Shown here piece by piece: positions 1 through 6,548 of a stretch of DNA of 64,000 bases. This DNA comes from Nocardioides flavescens (GTDB taxonomy: Bacteria > Actinomycetota > Actinomycetes > Propionibacteriales > Nocardioidaceae). The position numbers and the translations under genes were made by a program. Within the stretch, counting starts at the first letter, position 1, and each line of letters starts with the position of its first letter. The stretch is from positions 80,815-144,814 of the forward strand of contig NZ_WUEK01000013.1 of NCBI RefSeq assembly GCF_009823805.1. Direction: 5' to 3'. Below the pieces are notes generated by a model. It was not told the DNA's origin, did no database searches, and saw only the letters and a list, made by a program, of their open reading frames with translations.

Positions 1-1007
1 TGAACACCGCTCTCCATGCAGAGCAGCCGCAGGTGCCGCTCGAGGACCGCCCCCGCAGCCATGAGCGCAAAGGCGTCCGGAGTTGATGCATCACTGAGAA
101 GCGACTCCACATTGCTCAAGGCGTTCTGAGTGGATTCTGTCGGGTGAAAAACCATTCTCGCCAACCGCAGGGAGGCGTTGTCTTGCGAGAGCGGACGGTC
201 TGCTGTCATCCACCGCATGGAATGCCGAGGCTGTGGCACTCCCATCGCGCGCAGGACGCTCGTGAGACTGAACCCGTTCTCCAGTGCTGTCGCCTGAAGT
301 GTGTAGGAGAGCATCTGGGGCGTCACGGTGTAGGGGATGCCCGCCCGCTGGGCTGTAAGTCGGACCATTGAAGCAGCAGACGAACGATTCAGTCGGCCAC
401 CGTTGACGTTCAGGATGAGGGGTCCCGAACGGCGTCCTTTGAGATAGCGAGACAAAACGACTTCTACCTCGGGTGCCAAAACAATGAGCGGGGGACGCTG
501 CTGACCGAGGTTAGAGTCGAACCGTAGATGGGTGAAACCATTGCGACGCTCCACATTCGAAACATCGCACCCCAGCAGTTCCGAAACTCGAAGGCTGTTG
601 ACTGCCAGCACGGCTATAATGAGCCAGCCTTGGTCCGAGACAGTATTGTCCAGCATCAAGCGAAGTTCGTCTACAGAAACCGACTGCGGGAGCTTTCGCA
701 CCTCCTGTCGAGGTTGCATGCCGGTCATAGGCGAGCGGGCAATCTCGCCCTCTAATTCTAACCATCGGAAATATCCCCGCAGAACATGGAAACGGTTTCT
801 TTGGCTCGCGACTGACTTGCCAGCCTCGTCCCACTCAGCGAGATAGTTTGCGATATCGCGTGTCGTGGCGGACTGAATGGCGCGGCCACGGTGGGCGGTC
901 AACCAGTCATCGAAGTGGCGCAGGCCCGTACGCTTGGCCCTCTTCGTGACGGCCGCGTGCATCAACGAAGCGAGGTAGTCGGCGATGGACGGGTCGGGTT
1001 CTTGCAC
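1..1007 (-). CDS. Tyrosine-recombinase-like protein, catalytically degenerate, partial at window edge
   Basis: The minus frame is open from a GTG at 1007 to the window edge, giving 335 residues with no stop. Residues about 5-115 look like the SAM-like core-binding domain of phage integrases. Residues about 128-267 match the catalytic core, with the first Arg motif LRVSEL intact (Arg140). The HxxR box is replaced (TPQMLSYT, so His to Gln231 and Arg to Ser234). The LGH box reads MGVPQ (His to Val257), and the nucleophilic Tyr position is Trp266. A further 70 or more residues follow, including AGAVLERHLRLLC at about 316-328, which resembles helical HEPN/DUF4145-type segments (weak inference). 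Strand cleavage therefore looks impossible; DNA binding may remain. A TTGGTG-N16-TATCAG promoter-like pair sits just upstream. The start is chosen because a stop lies a few codons before it. Confidence 0.8.
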   Translation of the reverse strand, partial: MQEPDPSIADYLASLMHAAVTKRAKRTGLRHFDDWLTAHRGRAIQSATTRDIANYLAEWDEAGKSVASQRNRFHVLRGYFRWLELEGEIARSPMTGMQPRQEVRKLPQSVSVDELRLMLDNTVSDQGWLIIAVLAVNSLRVSELLGCDVSNVERRNGFTHLRFDSNLGQQRPPLIVLAPEVEVVLSRYLKGRRSGPLILNVNGGRLNRSSAASMVRLTAQRAGIPYTVTPQMLSYTLQATALENGFSLTSVLRAMGVPQPRHSMRWMTADRPLSQDNASLRLARMVFHPTESTQNALSNVESLLSDASTPDAFALMAAGAVLERHLRLLCMESGV

Positions 1008-1121
1008 GACGCAATGCTAACGCTGATAGGCCCTCGCCCAGTGGCACCAAGTCTGCGTGACAGCGGTGATTGCCCGGAGCCACGAGACGGCCTGCACGGC
1101 ATGGGCGCACTATCTTGACAG

Positions 1122-1149
1122 TTGCACGTTACTATGAGCGTCGTATCAT
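1122..1149 (+). promoter_or_regulatory. Candidate promoter of the lsr2-like operon
   Basis: TTGCAC (1122-1127) and TATCAT (1144-1149) are separated by 16 bp, about 90 bp upstream of the lsr2-like start. The same TTGCAC-N16-TATnCA layout occurs upstream of the DUF3631 gene. The assignment is by eye from sigma-70-like spacing. Confidence 0.4.
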
Positions 1150-1172
1150 GCATCTCCTTGGATTTCATGCAT
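1146..1172. repeat. Direct repeat TCATGCAT in the recombinase-lsr2 intergenic region
   Basis: TCATGCAT occurs at 1146-1153 and 1165-1172, start to start 19 bp, close to two helical turns. Each copy contains the palindrome ATGCAT. The first copy overlaps the candidate -10 of the lsr2-like gene, so it may be an operator. It lies in the only clearly AT-richer stretch of the divergent region. Confidence 0.4.
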
Positions 1173-1238
1173 AACTGGTCTGAAATGTTTGCCATGCCGA
1201 CCTGAGGCAACCCCACTGCTTGACGTTAGGACCATCAC

Positions 1239-1577
1239 ATGCCAGCCATGCGTAAGACAGTCGTGCTCGACGACTTCGATGGCAAAGAACTGCCAGAGGA
1301 CACCAAGCCCATCAACCTGTCGATGGGCCGAACGACATACAGCCTGTACCTGTCCGAGAAGAGCCATCAGGCTCTGCTCAAGGCGTTGGACCCGTTCATA
1401 AAGGACGCAGACACCACGACCCCCGGTGCCACTCGGCATGCGGCAAGCACCGCATCCGGTCGCACAAAAAAGGAATTAGCCGACATTCGTGCTTGGGCCA
1501 AGGACAACGGCCACGAGGTTTCGGAGCGCGGTCGCATCAAGGGCGAGGTCATTAAAGCCTTCGAGGCGGCCAAGTGA
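1239..1577 (+). CDS. Lsr2-family nucleoid protein / xenogeneic silencer
   Basis: A 112-residue protein with the Lsr2 layout. The N-terminal beta-rich dimerisation domain (about 5-55) begins with the VVLDDFDG motif seen in Lsr2. A flexible Thr/Ser/Ala linker runs about 58-75. The C-terminal DNA-binding domain contains IRAWAKDNGHEVSERGRI, with the AT-hook-like RGR at 97-99. Lsr2 proteins bridge AT-rich DNA and silence acquired genes in actinobacteria. This copy is probably an island-borne paralogue of a core lsr2 elsewhere. TTAGGA at about 1226-1231 sits 7 bp before the ATG. It overlaps the next gene by a GTGA junction, so the pair is co-translated. Confidence 0.92.
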   Translation: MPAMRKTVVLDDFDGKELPEDTKPINLSMGRTTYSLYLSEKSHQALLKALDPFIKDADTTTPGATRHAASTASGRTKKELADIRAWAKDNGHEVSERGRIKGEVIKAFEAAK

Positions 1578-1777
1578 CCCGGATGCGTTACGCAGTTCGA
1601 CTTCGGTCTGCTGTCGAGGAGGTCGGCGCGGATGGTGGCGTTCGTCGAGGCGCAAAGGCACTCGAGATGGGCCTAAACCGCCTGGCTGATGAGGGTTATG
1701 TGCTACTGCAGGTGCTCCAAGAGTCATCCTCAGATGAGGCTGCCTGTATTTTCACGTACGAAGAGGAAGAGAATTAA
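1574..1777 (+). CDS. Small DUF4177-like protein
   Basis: 67 residues starting at a GTG that overlaps the lsr2 stop by 4 bp. The segment GLNRLADEGYVLLQVL (about 48-63) followed by a short beta strand resembles the DUF4177 pattern, in which a helix ending in LN.L..eGW is followed by a strand. No enzymatic motif is visible. Its position between the silencer and a second protein of the same type suggests an accessory role in that operon. The family match is by eye, and the function is unknown. Confidence 0.6.
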   Translation: MTRMRYAVRLRSAVEEVGADGGVRRGAKALEMGLNRLADEGYVLLQVLQESSSDEAACIFTYEEEEN

Positions 1778-1779
1778 CT

Positions 1780-2019
1780 ATGCCATATCGTGTTGTGACG
1801 GTATTCCTGGCTCAGGAGCAGGGCAAGGCTGCATGGGCGGCGGACCCTGAGACTTCGACCAACGCCACAGAGGCGGAGGCCCTCACAAAGTACCTGAACG
1901 ACGCCGAGGTTGACGGCTGGTCACTTGTTGGCGCGGTTAATGACACCCAGGGCAACCCTCAATTCGTGCTGCATCGAGAGCCTCCGAAGACGCCGGGTGC
2001 GTTTGCACTGCTGGACTGA
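1780..2019 (+). CDS. Small DUF4177-like protein, second copy
   Basis: 79 residues starting 2 bp after the preceding stop, with a purine-rich GAAGAGGAAGAG stretch as ribosome-binding site. The layout is beta strand (YRVVTVFLA), helix, then LNDAEVDGWSLVGAV and a final strand with FVLHRE. This is the DUF4177 architecture, and it parallels the upstream gene, although the two sequences are diverged. Two such proteins in tandem after an Lsr2 homologue is unusual. The biochemical role is unknown. Confidence 0.62.
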   Translation: MPYRVVTVFLAQEQGKAAWAADPETSTNATEAEALTKYLNDAEVDGWSLVGAVNDTQGNPQFVLHREPPKTPGAFALLD

Positions 2020-2259
2020 CACCTCGGCGGGCTGTCCGACGCTGCCTGCGAGAGGCTTGTGAGTCCCGCCTGTTCATGTTCCAAGGGTTGGCCAACGGTG
2101 CCGCACGACCGGCCAGGCATGGCTGCCGGGTAAGGCCGCAAATCGTCCACCCGACGACTTGTGTCCCGCCGAGCGGGGCCGACCGGTACTCAGGCGACCC
2201 GGCGACAGGGATACCCTGCCAAGTCCGTTCCAACCAACGACCCACGGGGAGTGCTCCAC

Positions 2260-2811
2260 ATGCGTAACCTTGTCCGGCTACTGACCCTGATGCTCGCCGC
2301 CACCGGCTTGACCTTCGTCGCTCTCGCCGGGTCAACGACCTCGGCGCAGGCGAAAGACCTGAACTGCGATGACTTCAGTTCGCAGGCTGCCGCTCAGGCG
2401 AACTTGAACAACAACCCGAGCGACCCGAACGGCCTCGACACAGACGGCGACGGCGTCGCCTGCGAGTCCAATCCCTGCCCCTGCAACACGTCGTCAAACT
2501 CGGGCGGCAACAACAACCCCCCGGCAGCGCCGTCGAAGAAGTTCCACGCCATCAATCTCCGAGTCGCCGAGGTGAAGCGCAGCGGGAACAGCGTCGTCAT
2601 CGGCAAGGTCCCGACTTACAGGGGCAAGTTCCAGATTCAGCGCAAGTTGAAGGGTCAGAACTTCAAGTTGTTCAAGCGAGCCACCGCCAAGAACCCCACC
2701 GGCGCCGTCAAGATTGGCGTCACTGGACCGAAGGGCACCTGCTTCAAGGCCATCGTCCCTGCCACCAAGAAGTACAAGGCCACAGGCAAGGTCATCGGCT
2801 GCATTCGCTAG
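2260..2811 (+). CDS. Secreted excalibur calcium-binding domain protein
   Basis: The ATG at 2260 is preceded by GGGGAGTG, 6-8 bp upstream; an in-frame GTG at 2161 is rejected for lack of a ribosome site. The 183-residue protein has a Sec signal peptide (MRNLVRLLTLMLAATGLTF to AQA). The excalibur domain follows at about 29-65 (LNCDDFSS ... DTDGDGVACE), a Ca-binding loop flanked by cysteines. Then come a Cys-rich stretch, an Asn/Pro linker and a basic C-terminal domain of about 105 residues rich in Lys with two cysteines. Excalibur domains occur on extracellular nucleases and wall proteins; no nuclease motif is seen here. The 240 bp upstream (2020-2259) shows no gene. Confidence 0.85.
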   Translation: MRNLVRLLTLMLAATGLTFVALAGSTTSAQAKDLNCDDFSSQAAAQANLNNNPSDPNGLDTDGDGVACESNPCPCNTSSNSGGNNNPPAAPSKKFHAINLRVAEVKRSGNSVVIGKVPTYRGKFQIQRKLKGQNFKLFKRATAKNPTGAVKIGVTGPKGTCFKAIVPATKKYKATGKVIGCIR

Positions 2812-2892
2812 TCCTCTCTCGACGGACCCGGTTCAGCGCGGGCGCCAACAGCGCCAATATCGCCGTCCGAAGCGTCCGGCCCTACGACAAAC

Positions 2893-2926
2893 AGGACCCC
2901 TACCGCGCATCTGCGGTAGGGGTCCT
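2893..2926. terminator. Bidirectional hairpin terminator
   Basis: AGGACCCCTACCGC (2893-2906), loop GCATCT and GCGGTAGGGGTCCT (2913-2926) form a perfect 14-bp stem. It lies between the convergent excalibur and DUF3631 genes and can serve both. No U-tract follows, as is common in high-GC actinobacteria. Confidence 0.85.
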
Positions 2927-2940
2927 GCGGGTTCCGGGGC

Positions 2941-3975
2941 TCAGAGCCACTCCTCCCAGACGGGCGCGAGGTCAGCCTTGAAGTAGTACATGCTGGAAAT
3001 CTTGCGGGGCTCTACGCCGTAGCCTCGCAGCCGTCCGGCCAAATTCTTCGGCGTAACGTTGGGCAACCGGTCGTCCCTGCTGATGTAGTCCGCCAGGTGG
3101 GTCGAAGACACACGGTCCGCCTTCGTGGCAGCGAAGCACTCCCGGGTGGCACGGAGGATGCCCTTCTGGTCGTTGTCCTCTGTCGGCCACTGATGGACCT
3201 CCTGAGCCGTCCTAAGCCGCTCGGGCCAGTCCTCCCCCGCGGCAGCAGCAACCGAGTGCAGCGCGGCCCAAATCTGGTTGAACCGCCCAGGCACTGGCTT
3301 GTGCCACGTCCACGATTCCGAGAAGCGCTTGAGGCGCGCCCTGACCTCATCCCCGTAGGCGATGTGGTCGTACGGGTCGAAAGACTCGGCGGGCACACCA
3401 GGGCGCATGCGGATGGGGATGCAGCGCGAGCGAGTGTCCTTCGGCATGGTGCCGTTTTCGATGCCGGCGAACGCCAGAGCGCCGTAGCAGGGGACGGGAC
3501 CAGCCTTGCGCAACACGAAGCCATCGGGCAGATAGCCGTCGTTGATGACAGCCGTCAGGACACCGCGCTCGGGGTGGGACGTGAACAGATTCTGCGTCTC
3601 GTCAAGAAACACCGTGCGAGTGGTCACGATGGTGAACAGTCCTGCCGCGCTACTTGAGCCCGCTCGGATTCCTGCGTGCGACGCGAACTTGATGACCTCG
3701 GCTTGGGTCGACTTCCCGCAACCGGGCTCCGGGGCCACGATGAACAGGCGAGGCGAGGCCCGCCACGTCTGCATGCTGTGCGTGTGTGCGGCCCAGAGCA
3801 CCGTCAGGTCGTAGGTGGAGTCGTGAGGGTGGCGAACGAACCGCTTGTTGAACTCCACCAGACGGTTAAGCGTCGTCGCCAGGGTCTCGGTCGGGAGCAC
3901 GGACAACAGGTCCGGCTCGACTTCCCCATCCTCCCGGGTGTTGGTGTCAAGGTCAGCAATCATTGTCCGGGTCAT
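2941..3975 (-). CDS. DUF3631 domain P-loop ATPase
   Basis: 344 residues starting at ATG 3975, chosen over the upstream open frame because GAAGGA lies 6 bp before it. The Walker A-like loop is APEPGCGKST (81-90), where proline replaces the usual first glycine. A Walker B-like VFLDE follows at about 122-126. The C-terminal part carries the DUF3631 signature region (KGILRATRECF and the LAGRLRGYGV winged-helix-like end). DUF3631 is usually the C-terminal half of primase/helicase-type proteins on actinobacterial plasmids, integrative elements and phages. Here it stands alone, without a primase domain. It could be an element replication remnant or an independent ATPase. Confidence 0.82.
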   Translation of the reverse strand: MTRTMIADLDTNTREDGEVEPDLLSVLPTETLATTLNRLVEFNKRFVRHPHDSTYDLTVLWAAHTHSMQTWRASPRLFIVAPEPGCGKSTQAEVIKFASHAGIRAGSSSAAGLFTIVTTRTVFLDETQNLFTSHPERGVLTAVINDGYLPDGFVLRKAGPVPCYGALAFAGIENGTMPKDTRSRCIPIRMRPGVPAESFDPYDHIAYGDEVRARLKRFSESWTWHKPVPGRFNQIWAALHSVAAAAGEDWPERLRTAQEVHQWPTEDNDQKGILRATRECFAATKADRVSSTHLADYISRDDRLPNVTPKNLAGRLRGYGVEPRKISSMYYFKADLAPVWEEWL

Positions 3976-4070
3976 CGTGAATCCTTCGCGTCGGTTCTGG
4001 GGGCCGGTGTTGGCCTGACACGAAGAACCCTCGCAGCGCTCTGACCTGCGACGATAGCCCGAAGGCCGCC

Positions 4071-4098
4071 TGAATATTGATGCATACGCGGCGTGCAA
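4071..4098 (-). promoter_or_regulatory. Candidate promoter of the DUF3631 gene
   Basis: Read on the minus strand, TTGCAC (4098-4093), a 16-bp spacer and TATTCA (4076-4071) precede the gene by about 95 bp. The -35 element is identical to that proposed for the lsr2-like operon, and the -10 is similar. Confidence 0.45.
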
Positions 4099-4143
4099 GA
4101 ACGGGTTTTACCCCCTCCCCCTGACTCGCAAGTAACTTGCACG
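4092..4143. repeat. Inverted-repeat cluster, possible operator
   Basis: CGTGCAAG (4092-4099) is the inverse of CTTGCACG (4136-4143). The second arm also belongs to a perfect palindrome, GCAAGT-A-ACTTGC (4128-4140). The first arm overlaps the candidate -35 of the DUF3631 promoter. TTGCACG also occurs at 1122-1128 in the lsr2 promoter. This looks like a binding site shared within the island. Confidence 0.5.
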
Positions 4144-4196
4144 ACAGCGCATAAGCATGCACTCAGATGTCTAGACCACCCCAAGCAGTGGTGTCA

Positions 4197-4469
4197 CTAC
4201 TCCCTCGAGCGAACGGGGATGTCGCCAATCTGGGCACCCCTTGTCCACTGGCTGTAGTGACGCCGACAGAGTTGGCGAATGACGTTGTAGACCAGGTCCT
4301 CGCATCTTGGGGCACAGCACGTCGCGTCCGGGGCCAAGTTCAGGGCCACCAGGGGCAGACCCGCTCGCTTCGCGTGCCAGTGGTGATGGCAGAGGCGGTC
4401 GGCCCTCGCGTAAACGGGCTGCGGGCACTTTTCGACCACGCAGTTCCAGCGGTGCACGGTGGGTCCCAT
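4197..4469 (-). CDS. Small protein with duplicated Cys3-His zinc-knuckle modules
   Basis: 90 residues containing the same metal-ligand pattern twice. C10-x4-C15-x11-C27-x2-H30 is repeated exactly as C51-x4-C56-x11-C68-x2-H71. Each copy is followed by a basic W/Y-x-R-x-G-type tail (HWHAKRAG and HYSQWTRGAQ). Single modules of this kind are common in actinophage and mobile-element proteins, sometimes attached to HNH nucleases; no nuclease core is present here. There is no obvious ribosome site before the ATG, but a TACTTT -10-like hexamer lies close upstream, so the mRNA may be leaderless. The exact spacing conservation is the main support for a real gene. Confidence 0.68.
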   Translation of the reverse strand: MGPTVHRWNCVVEKCPQPVYARADRLCHHHWHAKRAGLPLVALNLAPDATCCAPRCEDLVYNVIRQLCRRHYSQWTRGAQIGDIPVRSRE

Positions 4470-4776
4470 ATCGAAAGTATGAGCGACTCACGCCCGATGG
4501 ACAGGTAGGTGAACACGCGACGCGGGCGGGCCGAGTCGCAGCAGTCCCAGAGCGCTCACGAACCTCCCTAACCTCCCACGGGGGCCGGTTCGACTGCGCC
4601 CGGCGGGGCCGTTGAGAACGCAGCGGCGTAGGGTCATCGCGACAGGAATCGACACGTCACGTCACACCGCTTGCTCGGGTCTGTGCACGACCCTCAGGGG
4701 GCGACCGAAGGTCGCATCATCTGGCACCCGTAGGTGCGCACCTCGTAGCTGCGCATGACGGGTCCAGGGTAGGTCG
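4470..4776. other. Gene-poor interval, probable island edge
   Basis: About 300 bp between the zinc-knuckle gene and the first core-like gene. No convincing ORF, tRNA fragment or integration repeat is seen. A TTCGACT string near 4590 is not flanked by a proper T-stem. GC rises across this interval, which fits a boundary between the accessory island and the chromosome, but no att sites can be defined. Confidence 0.4.
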
Positions 4777-5268
4777 TCAGCCCGTCGTCGCGGGCATCCG
4801 TGCGGCGCCCTTGCGCGGGGTCACCCAGAGCCGGATCTCGCCCTCGACGACGACGGTGCCGTCCTCACGCACGCCGCGGACCCGCACGGGCAGGTCGGGG
4901 TCGTCACCGAGCCACTGGGAGCGGTCGGTCTCGGCGATGCAGGTGATGTCGCCGGTGGCCTTGGCGGTGTAGGCGACCTCCATGCCCTTGGGGATCCACC
5001 GCTTGTCGGCGGGGATGCTCACCTCGGCGAGCGCGCCCATCGCGGCCTCGAGGCCGTTGCACAGCGCGATGGCGTGCACGGTGCCGATGTGGTTGTGGAC
5101 GCCGCGACGGTCGCGGATGACGAGCTCGGCGCGGTCGGGCTCGACGACGGTGAAGCGCGGTCGGATGGTGGCGAAGTACGGCGCCTTCTGGCTGAACGCG
5201 AAGGAGAAGGCGCGCGCGCCGACGACGGGGACGGACGACGCCGTGCGCCACAGGGCCAGGAGATCCAT
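4777..5268 (-). CDS. DUF4442 hotdog-fold protein
   Basis: 163 residues matching the DUF4442 family of hotdog-fold thioesterase-like proteins: an N-terminal helix, then RPRFTVVEPDRAELVI, a central HNHIGTVHAIALCNGLEAAMG helix region and alternating strands. The HIGTVHA/NGLE segment is where hotdog thioesterases place catalytic and acyl-binding residues. Acyl-thioester hydrolysis is a family-level inference and the substrate is unknown. It may share a transcript with the CsoR-like gene 42 bp upstream. Confidence 0.8.
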   Translation of the reverse strand: MDLLALWRTASSVPVVGARAFSFAFSQKAPYFATIRPRFTVVEPDRAELVIRDRRGVHNHIGTVHAIALCNGLEAAMGALAEVSIPADKRWIPKGMEVAYTAKATGDITCIAETDRSQWLGDDPDLPVRVRGVREDGTVVVEGEIRLWVTPRKGAARMPATTG

Positions 5269-5310
5269 GCCGACAGGCTAGCCCCGGAAGTTACCGAGCA
5301 GTAGACAGCG

Positions 5311-5583
5311 TCAGGCGAGGCTGAGGAAGAACCGCTCGAGACGTTCGAGCTCCTCGTCGGAGGCGTTGCCGCTGCGCACGCTCTCGCGCAGCTCGCCCGC
5401 GATGATGGCGAACCCGGCCCGGTCGAGGGCCCGCGAGACCGCCTTCAGCTGGTTGACGACCTCCTGGAGGTCGCGCTCCTCCTCGAGCATCCTCAAGACG
5501 CCCGAGAGCTGCCCTTGCGCCCGCTTGATCCGGTTCACGACCTGCGTCGTGGCGGCCTGCGTCGGCGTGGTGGCCTGAGTCAT
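5311..5583 (-). CDS. CsoR/FrmR (DUF156) family regulator lacking metal ligands
   Basis: A 90-residue all-helical protein with the family signature: RIKRAQGQLSGVLRMLEE, then VVNQLKAVSRALDRAGFAII and a C-terminal acidic helix. Family members repress metal, formaldehyde or persulfide response genes through conserved Cys/His residues. Here the first Cys position after RD is Leu39, the later Cys position (LRES) is Ser68, and the protein has no cysteine at all. It therefore cannot use the usual thiol chemistry and may respond to another ligand or be constitutive. DNA-binding Arg/Lys residues in helix 1 are retained. Confidence 0.85.
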   Translation of the reverse strand: MTQATTPTQAATTQVVNRIKRAQGQLSGVLRMLEEERDLQEVVNQLKAVSRALDRAGFAIIAGELRESVRSGNASDEELERLERFFLSLA

Positions 5584-5705
5584 GGCCCGTCACTTCCCCC
5601 CGTAGAACTCCAGCCGAACCGTCTCCCAGGGCCCACCCGTTGTCAACCTGGAAAGTTACTCACCGGACACGTTTTCGCTGGTCAGCGTGGGAGCGGGCGA
5701 CGGGA

Positions 5706-6485
5706 TCAGTGCCGTGCGACCGCGAACACGCGCCGGAACGGCAAGAGCACGGTGCCCCCCTCGCGGGTCGGGTACGCCGCGGCGAGGCGGCGCTTGAACT
5801 CCTCCTCGAACGCCGCGCGCAGCGGACCCTCCCCCAGCGCCTCGAGCGTCGGCCGGGCGCCGGTGGCCGAGACCCAGGTGAAGACGGGGTCGGAGCCGCG
5901 CAGCACGTGCGTGTAGGTCGTCTCCCAGACGTCGACGTCCGACGCGCCGGCGACGGTCAGCGCGTCGTAGTAGTCGACCGGGTCGTGGGAGGCCGGGGCC
6001 TCGATGCCGACCGTCGTCTCGGCGTACGCCGGCTCGGCGGCGAGCTCGGCGCGCAGTGTGTGGCTGGGCTCGTCGAAGTTGCCCGGCACCTGGAAGGCGA
6101 GCCAGCCGCCCGGCGCCACGGCATCGAGCAGCCGGGGCAGCAGGTCGAGGTGGCCGGGCACCCACTGCAGCGTCGCGTTGGAGACGAGCACGTCGACCGG
6201 GCCCGCGGGCGCCCAGTCGCGCAGGTCGCCGACCGAGAAGGTGACCGACGAGCCGGCCTGCTCGGACCGCGCGCGGTCGATCATCGCCGGGCTCGAGTCG
6301 ACCCCGGCGACGCGGGCCCCGGGCCAGCGCTGCGCGAGCAGCGCAGTGAGGTTGCCCGGTCCGCAACCGAGGTCGACCACCGCGTCCGGGGATTCGGCGC
6401 CCACCCGGGCGAGGAGGTCGACGAAGGGCCGACCGCGCTCGTCGGCGAAGGACAGGTAGCGCTCGGGATCCCAGCTGAAGCTCAC
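5706..6485 (-). CDS. tam: Trans-aconitate 2-methyltransferase
   Basis: 259 residues from a GTG at 6485. This start gives the family N-terminus SFSWDPERYLSFADERGRPF; the open frame extends much further upstream but overlaps the marR gene. SAM-binding motif I is VVDLGCGPGNLTALL, followed by GVDSSPAMIDRA. Tam-typical SNATLQWVPGH and the C-terminal PFRRVFAVA are present. The enzyme methylates trans-aconitate, a spontaneous product that inhibits the TCA cycle. It is divergent from a MarR regulator, with a palindromic operator candidate between them. Confidence 0.88.
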   Translation of the reverse strand: MSFSWDPERYLSFADERGRPFVDLLARVGAESPDAVVDLGCGPGNLTALLAQRWPGARVAGVDSSPAMIDRARSEQAGSSVTFSVGDLRDWAPAGPVDVLVSNATLQWVPGHLDLLPRLLDAVAPGGWLAFQVPGNFDEPSHTLRAELAAEPAYAETTVGIEAPASHDPVDYYDALTVAGASDVDVWETTYTHVLRGSDPVFTWVSATGARPTLEALGEGPLRAAFEEEFKRRLAAAYPTREGGTVLLPFRRVFAVARH

Positions 6486-6508
6486 TCTTCGAGCCTGCGC
6501 CGCAGGTG

Positions 6509-6522
6509 TCTTGATGTCAAGA
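6509..6522. promoter_or_regulatory. Palindromic operator candidate for the MarR regulator
   Basis: TCTTGA-TG-TCAAGA is a perfect inverted repeat with 6-bp arms in the 63-bp tam-marR divergent region. It resembles the TTGA...TCAA cores known for MarR-family proteins. It could control both tam and the regulator's own gene. Confidence 0.65.
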
Positions 6523-6548
6523 ATCTCGACGGGAGGTAAGATGGGGCC

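Noticed and set aside
1115..1138. TTGACA (1115-1120) as -35 with TATGAG as -10
   Set aside because: Spacing is 12 bp, too short; TTGCAC-N16-TATCAT fits better.
2161..2259. N-terminal extension of the excalibur protein from a GTG at 2161
   Set aside because: No ribosome site there, and it would bury the signal peptide; ATG 2260 has GGGGAG upstream.
4570..4615. Possible tRNA fragment or att site around a TTCGACT string
   Set aside because: The bases flanking TTCGACT do not form a T-stem and no acceptor or repeat copy is found in the window.
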